From assembly GCA_951804985.1 (NCBI GenBank), contig OX638133.1, positions 8,638,501-8,702,500 on the forward strand: a stretch of DNA of 64,000 nt. Reading direction: 5' to 3'. The position numbers and the translations under genes are program-made. Below are positions 11,642 through 21,904 of the stretch, one piece after another. This DNA comes from Dryomyza anilis (taxonomy: Eukaryota; Arthropoda; Insecta; Diptera; Dryomyzidae). Numbering within the stretch: the stretch's first letter is position 1; each line of letters begins with the position of its first letter. Below the pieces are notes generated by a model. That model worked only from the letters and a program-made list of their open reading frames with translations, had not been told where the DNA came from and made no database searches.

Positions 11642-11936
11642 CACACAGAAGAATTTTATATTGTTATGAGATTGGAAGCAATAAAAGTTAGTTGTAACAA
11701 CCAACTTTATTCGGTTCAAACGAAAATATCTACAAATTGATTGATGCATTCGGTTGGCACTTGAATACATATCATATACACACACCAAATTGTTCGAAAA
11801 CTGTTCTCAATTGGTTGTAGTCCATAATAAAACCCTTCAGTTTTAACTACAAAAGCCGACTAATCATTTGGGACAACCGAATAAGTTGATTGTGCCATGT
11901 GATTGTTAGTGCAACAGATTTCTAAATATCTTGTAT
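11642..11936 (+). mobile_element. MITE copy, CACACAGAAAA family
   Basis: The left end CACACAGAAGAATTTTATAT is followed by AAAGTTAGTTGTAACAACCA, GCATTCGGTTGGCACTTGAA and ACACACACCAAATTGTTCGA. The right end is GTTAGTGCAACAGATTTCT. The reverse complement of the 7280-7671 element carries the same words in the same order. The right terminus has decayed, so no clean target duplication is visible. Confidence 0.65.
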
Positions 11937-13180
11937 CAATTAAAATACAGTGCCGACCGTAAGTTTTGACAGGCTGGAATACTGCATATATTACAAGCAT
12001 TTTATAAACTTTTTTTTTAATAATAATTATTTATTTTTAAACTAAATAAATAATGCATTTTAGCACACTGTGCGCAACTTTAAATTGTAGTAAATGCGTT
12101 TATAATTTTTAATATTTTTTGTTTTAGCAGCAAAAGCAAGGCGCAGTCTGATATCCTGCTGACATTTGCTATAATTTGTGCGTGTTTTGCGATTTCGTAT
12201 TGAAAATTTTAGCATTACAAATAAAACTTGAAATAGATGACAAAAGTAAAAAAAAAACCTTGCATGTGTGCAAATGTCCTTCAAAATGTGTTCAAAGAAA
12301 GAAAGGAAAAAATATTGAAAGTCAATTTTTGCACAGATAACAATTTTTATAATATATAAAAATGTATAAAATAACTAATATTAATAATATATATTTAAAA
12401 AAGTTTAAACATAAAATTTCTATATGCAAAAATGACTCACATTACTCCCTCTAACACCCTCAATTTAAAACCTCATTTGTCCAACGAATCTTTGGTATAT
12501 TAGGTTACACTTGATTGACCGTGATTTTCAGACACATAAAACCAGTCAACTCCTCCGGCCACGGATGGCATTAACCGTGCACAAAACAAAGAACAAACAT
12601 GAATAATAGTCATAGCGATCAAAGACATTAAAAATCAAGAAAAAATGTATATAAAAAAAAAATAAAACAAATTATAGTAAAAAAAGACACAAAAAATATT
12701 TGTAGCAAATAAATGAAAAAAATGACTACATGTTATTAGCAACATGTTGCCCCCAAACTAAACTTGTCGCAGACTTATGCTGCAAATCAAAATCAAAAAC
12801 TGCAAATGTAACCTAATCAAATCGAGTCACAAGTCGAAGCGGTCCACTTTAAAAGTCAAGTTAAACCAAGAAATTTTTAACTAAAACTGGCTGCATTGCC
12901 ATAATTCATAGAAAAGACATGCAATGCATGTTGAATACACAGAGAATAGTGGCGTTTTTAAATTAAAAATATTACGTTTTAATTTAAATGTAAAAATATT
13001 AATTAATTTAAATATAAAAATATTAATTAATTTAAATAGACCTCAATTTAATAAAATAAATATATAAATATTAAATAAATACTGCTATTTTATACTTTAT
13101 GTCTTATTTAATTCTTAACTTTATAAGTATTTTTTAATTAATTTAAGTAAAAAAACTGTATAGTTGACTAAAACATACCT
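11937..13180. other. Intergenic stretch, partly GC-richer (12060-12940)
   Basis: 12060-12290 and 12470-12940 are more complex than their surroundings and may be regulatory. No coding gene can be read: the longest frame (12060-12284, minus, 74 codons) lacks a recognisable domain. 12950-13180 is almost pure A/T. Confidence 0.35.
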
Positions 13181-15060
13181 AGTTGTTTGTGATAATTATA
13201 TACATTTGATGGCTGCAAACAAGTTTAAATATTTTTTTAGATTTACAATAAAACTTGTTATAATTTAGATTTATTGCATTAATGTTACAATTGTTTCTGA
13301 TATTAACGATATAAGTTTAACATATTTATAATTGTAACATATTTGTTCCAAGCATAACTATTGTTAGATATATTTAAAATATATCATAATAATGTTTTTT
13401 TTTAAATTTCATTATTTTATAAACTTCAAGCATTTGCCAATTCATTTAAAAGAAATTCAATTTAAAATACTTTAAAATTAAAAAAAAAATTGCAGTAAAT
13501 AAAAATATAATTGCAACAATCTAATTTCAAGGTTGGCCATAAGCAGGACAAGGTGGTTAATATTATCTTGACGTACTGTACATGTAGCGTACGGTTTTTT
13601 TTTCAATCTCTGGTTAATAAATTAATAGTAGTATGATTTATTTTTGTTTTAAATAAATTAAAAAAAAAAAAAATTTAAACATACATGTATGTTTGCCCTA
13701 AGCATAATTGCAATAATTAATATAATTAATATAAAAAATGTTTATATTAATTTTTATCTCTAATATTTTTAATATATTTAAATACTTGTAAAATAACTTA
13801 AAAATCTTTTGAAAAGCAATTGTCTTTAAAAATGTTTTGTATTTTGTGATGAATATAAAAATAATTGCAGCAATTATATATTAAATATTAAAATAAGTAC
13901 AAATTTAAAAATATAGTTTAGGTAATTTAATATAATATATAATTTAAATAACATTAATTTTGTTTATATGTTTATAATAACATTAAATATATGTATACAT
14001 TCCGACAAGTATTAATTGTTTGAAATATTAAAAAATATATTTAAATTCATATAAAACAAAATTGAAATAATTTTCTAATTATGAAATATAACGAAATATG
14101 TTATTATAGTTAACATTTAATTAATTTGTTTTAAAATAAATTTGTATTAATAAATAAGATTTATATTAATCGTTAATATATTTAAAATAAATACTTATTA
14201 AATAAACCTAAATCAAATACCCCTTATCAAATACTCGATAATTAAATAAACCTAAATCAAATAAACCTATTTTTGAGTTAATTATTTTATAACTACTGTT
14301 TAAATGTATATAAAAGAAGACAATTTTAGATATATAAATATGTTTGTAAAAAATATGAATATAATTGTATTAAATATTTTTTATTTATTAACATAAATAC
14401 AAAAAATAATGAATAAATTATTTAAATAAAATTTGCACTATGTTGCAATAAAAACAAATTAGATTCAGTAAATTAATTTTAAGTTTTTGATAAGTATAAA
14501 TTACTTGAGACAAATGAATATTTACTTAAATAAAAAAACACTAAAATTTCTTTCTTTTAACTACAAATTAACCACTGATTTAATATTTAAAAAAAATGTT
14601 CAATTAGATTTTCATATATTGTTAGGTGTGCCTCAGTTAAACATGAATATAATTGCAGTAAATATATTTAAAACATATTTATAGTTATGAAAATAACCAA
14701 GTTATATTAAATAAATCATTTTTTTTAATTAATTTAAATAAATTTATATATATAATTTAAAATTTTTGGACAATATAAATTATTTGAGACAAATGTATAT
14801 TTATTAAATTAAAATATACTTAAAATTTCCCTGATTTACCTACAAATTAACCACTGTTTTAATATTTTAAAAACATTTCAATTAGATTTTCATATGATGT
14901 ATAGGTATGATTGAGTTAAATATAAATATAAATGCAGTAAATATATGTAAAACATAATCATAGTTATTAAAATAACCGAGTTATAATAAAGTAAATAATT
15001 TTTATTATTTAATTTAAATACAATTATAAAAACTAAAAAAATACTTGAATCACTTGGAAC
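13181..15060. repeat. A+T-rich field containing a ~279-bp tandem duplication
   Basis: Sequence starting GAGACAAATG at 14507 recurs at 14786 with the same order of landmarks: ACTACAAATTAACCACTG / CTACAAATTAACCACTG, CAATTAGATTTTCATAT, AATGCAGTAAATATAT, AAATAACC.AGTTATA. That gives a period of about 279 bp and clear drift between copies. Earlier, weaker matches (AAGCATAATTGCAATAATT near 13700, AATATAATTGCAACAATC near 13510) suggest older copies upstream. No gene is visible. Confidence 0.7.
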
Positions 15061-15120
15061 AGTATCTCTGCTTGCTACAAGTATATGTATAATTAGCGCA
15101 AACAATCAATAATATTTTTC

Positions 15121-15640
15121 AGTGAAAAAGTATAAAAGTCCGCAGGACAGGCCATTGGACAAAGCCAGCGCTAAACACGCTTAATTGACACAATTTGCAT
15201 GCCGACCGGCCGACCGACGGACCGTTCGGTAGGGGGCACGAGCTGTTCTTAGGTTAACGATTCGATATGGACATCGGAGCGCGATCCGAAATCGGAACAA
15301 GCGTCGGTAAAGCAGTGCGCGCGCGCTATACATGCCATGACTAAGCGGACGATTGGTTGGCTGTTGTTGGTCGATCGGTCAACAGGCATTTTTTATCAGC
15401 TGTCTTACGTTTTATTTTTTTTTTAAATATATTTTTTTTTCTTTAATGGCGCAGATTATTTATGGGTCGCCAACCGAGTGCGAGACCCTAGCAACACATG
15501 CGACGATGGCGGCAGCAGCCAACGACCGACAACAACCGGCAGCAGCAACAGCAGCCGCCGACGACAAACTTGCGGCAACGGTAACAGCAACATGTGCTGA
15601 ATTCAGGTTTAATTTCTTGGTCGCGGTGTTTTATATATAT
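15121..15640 (+). promoter_or_regulatory. GC-rich island with TATA box: candidate promoter and first exon
   Basis: Base composition changes abruptly here: the island is far richer in G+C than both flanks. TATAAAAG lies at 15131-15138. An initiator-like CCATTG about 23 bp further on and a run of CGACC/GGCCG words follow. An in-frame ATG within 15353-15655 opens an Ala/Thr/Gln-rich reading frame (AAAANDRQQPAAATAAADDK-type) that ends in A+T-rich DNA. A possible donor (CAG|GTTTAA) lies near 15606. This is what a TATA-containing fly promoter plus 5' exon looks like, but there is no homology evidence and the exon limits are open. Confidence 0.35.
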
Positions 15641-15660
15641 AGAAATATTTTTTAAATAAA

Positions 15661-16005
15661 AAAATTGTTAATGGTTGTTGTAAATTTAAGTTGTATATTT
15701 TTGTTGTATTTTTTTTTCTTATAGTATTTTTCATTGTTGCACATTTTATTGTTGCATTTTTGCTGTTTCATTTGGTTGCTGCTGTTATTATTGTTGACGC
15801 ATAAAATTAACTCTTGTCCTTGATTAAGTTTTTGGCTTTAAAACGGATTTTTTTCCGACGTCAAGTTGTTGTTTGTTGTCGAGTGTTTTGTAAGCAGACT
15901 TTTATTTTTTTTCTTCTTTTTATTTATTATTTTTATTTAATTTTTTTTGTTCACATTGCTTTTATTGCTACGTAGACATTAATCATCATTTGGGCCTGCT
16001 CTCTG
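15661..16005. other. T-rich stretch
   Basis: Poly-T and TTGTTG-rich low-complexity sequence; nothing else is seen. It would lie in an intron if the island upstream is a first exon. Confidence 0.4.
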
Positions 16006-16019
16006 TCACCAGAGGGCGG
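16006..16019 (+). promoter_or_regulatory. CTCF-like insulator motif
   Basis: TCACCAGAGGGCGG fits the conserved CTCF consensus CCASYAGRKGGCRS at 13 of 14 positions; only the first base differs. CTCF is conserved in flies, where it marks insulators. A G+C-rich 14-mer in such A+T-rich surroundings is unlikely to be random. Binding is inference. Confidence 0.4.
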
Positions 16020-16718
16020 TAATGCGCGCTTTTATCGGTTTTGTGGTTCATATGTATTTTTTTTTTATTTTACAATTTTTGTATTTTAATTTTTTATTCA
16101 TATTTTTTTATTTTTTTTTTATTCTTTTATTGTTATTTTGCCTTGTTATTGTATTTAAATAAAATTCATATGAATATGTTACCAAAAGGGTGTGACGTTT
16201 ATATTTGTTTCATTTTTAATACTATATCTTGTTGCATTTTTCTCAATTATTCATTTATTTCATTGTTTTTTTATTATTTTTATAATAATTCTTGAAATTT
16301 ATTTCCATAGCTCTTTTATTGATGCCGTCTGTCAAAGAGTAGGCATTAGTTTGAATTATTGTTCGGATTCGAAATTAAGTTATACAACGTAATTTGCTTA
16401 ATTTGCAAATGCAAAATCATTGCGATAAATACCTTAATAATCGGGTGTGTTTTATGAGTTATAGCATAAGATTTACCTGCAATGAAAAAGAGAACCAATA
16501 TTAAATATTTAAAATAAAAATAAATAAAAGTTGAATTATTGAATAATATATTTAGTAAAAACTTTAAAATTAAGAATCTTTTTTTTTAAGTTTAAAATAA
16601 AAAATACATTTCACTAATATTGAAAATTCAATTAAAGCATTTATTATTTTTATTTTTGTATTAAAAATTTGTAATTAATAAATAAACTAATTAAGAATTT
16701 TAAATAACTATATTATAT
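16020..16718. other. A/T-rich unique stretch
   Basis: T-rich then A-rich sequence without a supported gene. Two overlapping plus-strand frames (16041-16392) are hydrophobic because of T-rich codons and look like chance. Confidence 0.4.
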
Positions 16719-16885
16719 TTACTTAATTAATAAATTACTTAATTAACTAATTAATAATTTACTTAATTAACTAATTAATAAATTACTTAATTAACTAATT
16801 AATAAATTACTTAATTAACTAATACATAAATTACTTAATTAACTAATTAATAAATTACTTAATTAACTAATTAATAAATTACATA
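16719..16885. repeat. 24-bp tandem repeat (ACTTAATTAACTAATTAATAAATT)n
   Basis: ACTTAATTA starts at 16737, 16761, 16785, 16809, 16833 and 16857, an exact 24-bp step with very few substitutions. Drifted AATTAATTA words continue to about 17160. Confidence 0.9.
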
Positions 16886-17638
16886 ATTAATAAACAAATT
16901 AATTGCTTTTGAAAAGTTTTAGTTTTTATATAGAAAAATTCAATAAAAATTTAATTAGTTAATTGATTCAGTGATTAATTAATTAAATTATTAATTAATT
17001 TAATTAATTTATTTTCGAATTCGTAGTTAATTAGTTAAATAATTAATTAATGTATTAACTAATTATTATTATTTGATTGATTATTTAATTCATTAATAAA
17101 TTAGTCTTTTTTAACTAATTAACGAATTAATTAAATTATTAATTAACTAATTATTATTTTATTATTAAAATCTTCATTAAAAAAGTTTTAAAAAACAAAT
17201 TTCAACTAAAATTGTTTCTATTAAATAAAATTTAATATTAATTAATATAATTTAATAATATTTTAACTAACAATTAGAATATCATTGATATTCTAAATTT
17301 TCAAATTTTCAATAAAAAAAATTTATTGAAAATGCAAATTTTAATTAAAAATTAAAAATGTAATTTAATTAAAAATTTAAATGCAAAAAATAGAATTTTT
17401 AATGAAAAATAATAAAATATTCATAAAAATATATAAAAAAAGTTATTTTAATTATGACTAGCAGGGACCCGTCCTACGGAAATTTTTAATACTGGTATAA
17501 ATGTAGAAAATTATTCCCAGTATAATTAAGCCTCGTACAATTCTTGACCATAGAAAACAAATATTTCCTGGTTAATTATTCCTCGAGATAATTTTTACGA
17601 TAATTTTTACTTTTCACATTTTAATTTTTTTAAACCAC
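16886..17638. other. Extremely A+T-rich stretch
   Basis: TTAATTAA-type words dominate to about 17160, then A/T-rich unique sequence. No gene or element is recognised. Confidence 0.5.
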
Positions 17639-17755
17639 CGTGGTGAGTTTAAATGTGGTGGGTTTTGAAGTGGTCAGTTTCGGTGTGGTGAGTTCCGGTG
17701 TGGTGAATTCCGGTGTGGTGAGTTCCGGTGTGGTGAATTCCGTTGTGATGAGTTT
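17639..17755. repeat. 15-bp minisatellite (TTCCGGTGTGGTGAG)n
   Basis: Units GTGTGGTGAGTTCCG and GTGTGGTGAATTCCG alternate. Flanking words TGGTGAGTTTAAATGTGGTG and GTTTTGAAGTGGT also occur in the array at 57003-57560, so the two loci carry the same family. The opposite strand encodes an NSPHR repeat (17674-18003), which is a by-product. Confidence 0.9.
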
Positions 17756-17819
17756 AAAGAATTTGGGATGAACTTCATCCTTGTGTGAAATATCTTGATA
17801 TCATTGTAATTACCGTCGA

Positions 17820-18140
17820 AATACAGCATCTTGAAAATGTATCTTCCCAGGTAGAAATGTCCAGGCTGCAACCAAAGTACCTGCCTTGATACAAGCTTGA
17901 CTACCAACTCTTGGTATATTGGGCCTGAGACAAGGCTAGCACAATCGTCACTCACAGACTCCACACAGGCCTTGATATACCAAGCTAGGCACAGGACTGG
18001 CACATTTGTAATTCCCAGATTTCAAACACGTCTTGTTAGATTATGTTGGACACAAGCCTGGCAAATTTTTCATTCTAAGACTCCACACCGGCCTCGGTAT
18101 ACTAATATTAACACAAGTCTGACACAATATTGAGCCACAT
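17820..18140. repeat. Degenerate CAAGCCTGG-type repeats, older block
   Basis: Words such as ACAAGCCTGGCA, CACAGGCCTTGATA and CAAGGCTAGCACA are scattered with strong drift. They share vocabulary with 18500-19117. No gene is recognised here. Confidence 0.6.
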
Positions 18141-18499
18141 ATAAAAATTGTTAAATTATCCAAACCGCATATTGTGAAGGAAATTCAAAATTCCGTCTCG
18201 ACAACTTTTCGTTCCATGCCTAATAATGCATGTGTACCGACTTTAACTTGAGTAAATAAAAGTTTACTATGATGACATTTTTGTATTGTTTCCATGTTCA
18301 AGAACACTTATCTGATGAAAAGAAATGTTTGTAGACCATTTTTTAAACGTCAAAAAATATATTCTTTAAAGTTGTCTGAACAATAAGTCTGTAAATTAAT
18401 GTAAGTATTACTGTTAAATTGGTTGTTAACATATATATTTATCTACAGACTCAACTCTCAAGTGTAATGACATGCATAATGAATGAAATACTCATAACA
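18141..18499. other. Unique intergenic stretch
   Basis: Moderate complexity with no gene or repeat recognised. Confidence 0.4.
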
Positions 18500-19175
18500 A
18501 ATTATGCCCAATAGCCTGAATCTTTAGGCGTATCACAAGGATTTTCGCAAGTCTGGGGCATAGGTCTTGTTTCAAGACTGAGGCACAAGCCTTGGTACAA
18601 GCCTGGGACACAAGCTTTGGTACAATCCTGTATAACAGTCTTGTAACATAGTTATCATACCAGCCTTGCCACAGTCTTGGCACAGGCTCAAACACATTGT
18701 TGGCACAACACTGAGTATTAAGTCTGGCACAAAATTTGTCAACGAGCCTGGATACAAGCCTGGGATACAGACTTGGGATACAGGCTTGTAACATAGTTAT
18801 CATTACAGTCTTGACACAGTCTTGGAACGAGCTTGGATAACAGCGTTGGCACATGCTTGAGTAGGATTGGCACAAGCCTGTGTCAGGCTTGTGCCGTCTT
18901 GGCACAGGCCCAAACACATTGTTGGCACAACACTGAGAATTAAGTCTGGCACAAAATTTGTCAACGAGCCTGGATACAAGCCTGGGATACAGGCTTGGGA
19001 TACAGGCTTGTAACATAGTTATCATTACAGTCTTGACACAGTCTTGGAACGAGCTTGAATAACAGCGTTGGCACATGTTTGAGTAGGATTGGCACAAGCC
19101 TGTGTCAGACATGTGCCGATCGTTAATTCCTACTTGGGTTATACTTATGGGAGGTGCCAAATTTGTTGAGTTCAT
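18500..19175 (-). repeat. CAAGCCTGG-type repeat with a 222-bp tandem duplication; open for 227 codons
   Basis: A 222-bp unit is repeated directly (18674-18895 and 18896-19117) with few differences; both are built of drifted CAAGCCTGGGATACAGGCTTG words. The minus strand is open for 227 codons (18492-19175) because 222 is divisible by 3 and the unit has no stop in that frame. The reading is Cys/Leu-rich with two near-identical 74-residue segments. Of the six differences between copies that I could place in this frame, five change the amino acid and one is silent, so there is no sign of protein-level constraint. I therefore call it a repeat, not a gene. Confidence 0.75.
18869..18895. other. Perfect 12-bp palindrome at the duplication junction
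   Basis: GGCACAAGCCTG, a 3-nt spacer (TGT) and its exact inverted complement CAGGCTTGTGCC lie at the end of the first 222-bp unit. The equivalent place in the second unit (near 19091-19117) has mismatches. Confidence 0.9.
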
Positions 19176-19455
19176 TTAAAATGGAAAAATACATCGCTAA
19201 GTTAAATTTCATCAAATTCGCTATCCAACATTGCTCTAAAAATTCAAAAATTTTCATAATATTTAAATATACATTTAAAATAAATATTTTTTTTAATTAA
19301 TAAAAGAAAAAAAATTGTTAAAATTTCAAATTTATATTAGAAATTCGAATTCAATGCAAAATACATATTTTTACAACGAAAAATAAAATTTACAACAAAA
19401 ACAAATTTTTACAAAAAAAAAAAAAAAAAAACTTCAAAACTATTAAAATTAATCA
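19176..19455. other. A-rich stretch
   Basis: A/T-rich sequence with an 18-nt A run near 19413; no feature is recognised. Confidence 0.5.
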
Positions 19456-19690
19456 TACACAGAAATCAAAAAAATTCTTCAATATGATGAATTTATTCAT
19501 ATATATTATGCATTTTTTTCACCATTGATTGATCATATTGATACCACCGTCCATAAAATGACATACTGATGAATACATTCATTATATATGTGAAATTATT
19601 CATACTATCGAACATCATAGTGAAGAACGAAGTATTCAATACAATGAATTTGAATATTCATATTGATGAATTTGTTCATAATATTTATGA
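19456..19690 (+). mobile_element. Partial MITE related to the 21905-22796 element
   Basis: The left end CACAGAAATCAAAAAAATTC is preceded by TA. It is followed by AATATGATGAATTTATTCAT, ATATTGATACCACCGTCCAT, GACATACTGATGAATACATT and ATCGAACATCATAGTGAAGA. The same words occur in the same order at 21905-22130. The right half of the element is missing. Confidence 0.75.
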
Positions 19691-20537
19691 ATATGCTGTA
19701 AAAAATTTATTTAAAAAATAAAAGAAAAAAAAATTATTAAAAAAAATAATTATCTGAAAAAAAAGAATTATCTGAAAAAAAAATGTTCGAAAAAAAAAAT
19801 CGAAAAAAACATTTTTCGCCCAAAAAAAAAATCGAAAAAAAAACAAAGAAAGTTGGTATAATAGAAATATTTCACCAATCTTAAAAAATACAACACTAAA
19901 ATGCCTAATGTTACATTTATTAATTAAATATTCGTAATTAATCAACATAGTTTTAGCTTTCTTTTGATTAAGCAGTATTTTAGGTCACAATATGAGAAAA
20001 AGATTTTTCTAACAATATACTTAATATGCTCTATAGTAGACCTGATATTAGAATGAAATGTTTGGCAATGCCTCAAAAGCCATACTTAACCTCATTTTTT
20101 TTAATTTCTTATTTTATCTAAGAAACCTTAACTATATTCCTGACGCTTGTTACATTTTAAAAATAGCAGCAACAATCTTGAAACAACTTACAAAAGAAGA
20201 AGATGAAAAACAACAATAACAAAATCAGTTTCTAATTATAAAAATCCTGGAGGCTATATTTACATGAACAACTAAAAAAAATTAAACCAGAGCAAATTTA
20301 AAAATTAATTAAAATTTAGGTTGATTTGATAAACAAGCATAGAGTTGCTTTGAGTTGAACCTATTTATCAGTTTATGCTACAATGTAATTATTATTTTTC
20401 ATGTTTTACATAGTATGCCCTAAGTTATAAAAATGGCCTACTAATAAAAAAACACTAATTTCCATAAATAATAAACCGACATGTTTCAACTTTCGATCGA
20501 AAACATTTTAAAATTTAGAGCAAACATTTAATATTTC
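19691..20537. other. A/T-rich stretch with homopolymer runs
   Basis: 19690-19850 is made of A-runs broken by TCG or TTATCTG. The minus strand reads Phe-rich (19685-19948) as a by-product. The rest is unique A+T-rich sequence without a gene. Confidence 0.45.
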
Positions 20538-20651
20538 TTAGGGCCGTTTTCACCATCTTCGGTTAAGCACTAACTGCCACTTTAACTCAGAGTTATCAAT
20601 AGAATATATGGAATTGAAACACTTAACTGAACAATGTGAAAACGGCTCTAA
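20538..20651. mobile_element. 114-bp MITE with TTAGRGCCGTTTTCAC inverted ends
   Basis: TTAGGGCCGTTTTCAC (20538) and the reverse complement of the right end (TTAGAGCCGTTTTCAC, ending at 20651) match at all but one base. The similarity continues inward (TTCGGTTAA / TTCAGTTAA). The small size and lack of coding are typical of a MITE. TTA/TAA may be part of the ends or a 3-bp target duplication. It lies about 350 bp upstream of the presumed start of transcription of the SVWC gene. Confidence 0.8.
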
Positions 20652-20895
20652 ATTGTATGGCATTTAATTCCAAATATAAAATTCTGTGACCCCCAACATG
20701 TACATTTAATAATAAAAGAAACTGTTTTAAATTGACTTTCTTTAAAGCTTTCAATAAAAATTGTTTTTAAAGTGAAATTTTGTTTTATTCTCTATAATTA
20801 TATATTTTGTTTTTGCCTCTTTTCAAAACTGATAATACTAAAGCAACAAAATTAGAATAAGTTTCAACTTTTGTTGCTTAAAGATCAAATATGCC
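20652..20895. other. A+T-rich spacer between the MITE and the SVWC gene promoter
   Basis: A/T-rich unique sequence; nothing further is seen. Confidence 0.4.
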
Positions 20896-20999
20896 GCGAT
20901 AAGCGCCGACAATTTGTGATTGTGTCCAATACTTAGTATAATTATTTCAAAAGTTTTAGTTATTATTTTAAATACGTTTTAAACTTTGAAGAGTCAACA
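20896..20999 (+). promoter_or_regulatory. Candidate promoter of the SVWC gene
   Basis: A TATA-like TATTTTAAAT starts at 20964. A TCAACA initiator-like start lies at 20994-20999, 32 bp between the first T of the box and the A at 20996. Upstream, GCGATAAGC contains a GATAAG site (20898-20903), the motif bound by GATA factors that commonly drive fat-body and gut immune genes in flies. The 5' UTR would be about 28 nt. This is inferred from spacing only. Confidence 0.4.
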
Positions 21000-21023
21000 A
21001 CTAAATAAAAAAAAAATAAAATC

Positions 21024-21475
21024 ATGAAACTACTGCTGAGTTTTGCTGTATTGTTTGCCATTGTGGCAGCCTGTTTTGGTGCAACATCCATTGGATTTTT
21101 CAATGATCCAAGTATGTTTATTAGTTATTATATGAAATATTAAATTTAGCAATACTAAAAATATAATTTCAACAAACAGAACATCCTGGTAAATGCACAA
21201 TTAATGGCAATTTAATTTTGTCACCCGGTGATATTGTCAAAGATCCAAATATGGACTGTGGACGCGTGATGTGTGGCGATAAAGGCTTCGCTGAATTTCA
21301 AACGTATGTTAAATGATTTTTTTTAAGGTTTTATAATATTTATTTTATAATTTTTATATTTTATTTTTTAAGTTGCCCTTCCATGGGTACTGGACCAGGC
21401 TGCAAAATTGGAGGCTATGTAGATTTGAGCAAAGATTATCCAGATTGCTGTGAGCGTAAAATTGTGTGTGAATAA
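21024..21475 (+). CDS. Secreted single-domain von Willebrand factor C (SVWC) protein, three exons
   Basis: Exons at 21024-21111, 21180-21303 and 21373-21475 join in frame across two short introns (68 and 69 bp). The donors are GTATGT and GTATGT; the acceptors are ACAG and TAAG. The product has 104 residues. Residues 1-20 form a signal peptide (MKLLLSFAVLF core, small residues CFGA before the likely cut). The mature part has eight cysteines (35, 56, 61, 72, 81, 96, 97, 103), with HPGKC at the start, a CGRVMC pair and a DCCERKIVC end. This spacing is that of the arthropod SVWC family, to which the antiviral factor Vago belongs. Family members are secreted, and many respond to infection or nutrition; the job of this one is unknown. 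It is shorter than Vago but normal for the small members. Every intron removed restores the cysteine order, which supports the model strongly. Confidence 0.87.
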
Positions 21476-21509
21476 ATTGTGATTTTAATTGTTAAGTAAA
21501 TATTTAAAA

Positions 21510-21515
21510 AATAAA
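21510..21515 (+). terminator. Polyadenylation signal AATAAA of the SVWC gene
   Basis: AATAAA lies 35 nt after the stop codon and is followed within about 20 nt by an A-rich stretch. This gives a short 3' UTR, as is usual for small secreted fly genes. Confidence 0.6.
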
Positions 21516-21539
21516 AGAATTTGCAAAACAAAAAAAAAA

Positions 21540-21904
21540 TAAAAATATTTTTCGAACTATACCGCACTATATCTTCAAATATACCTCGAACTGGAATATC
21601 AGAGACAGCTAAGAACCGAAGTCGGAACTATTATTAAGAAAAAGTTTAGAACTGGAATCGGAACCGCTATTTTAATTTTATTGGAAGCAGAACCGATACC
21701 AAATATTTTTTATAATAAAAAAAAATCGAAAAATAAAATTCAAAAAAAAATAAATTTTATCATTTTTTTTTTTTTGGAAAATAAAAAAAAAATAAAATTG
21801 GAAAAAATAAATTTCATGCTTTAAGAACGAATTTCATCAATATGAAGCAGATTTTTTTTCTATATACTTCTAACTATACCTCCAGATAAGCTCGTACCTG
21901 TATA
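21540..21904. other. Unique stretch downstream of the SVWC gene
   Basis: GAACTATACC / CTCGAACTGG words are loosely repeated here and again after the MITE (22801-23010), so the MITE split a stretch of weakly repetitive DNA. 21715-21810 is A/T homopolymer-rich. Confidence 0.4.
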
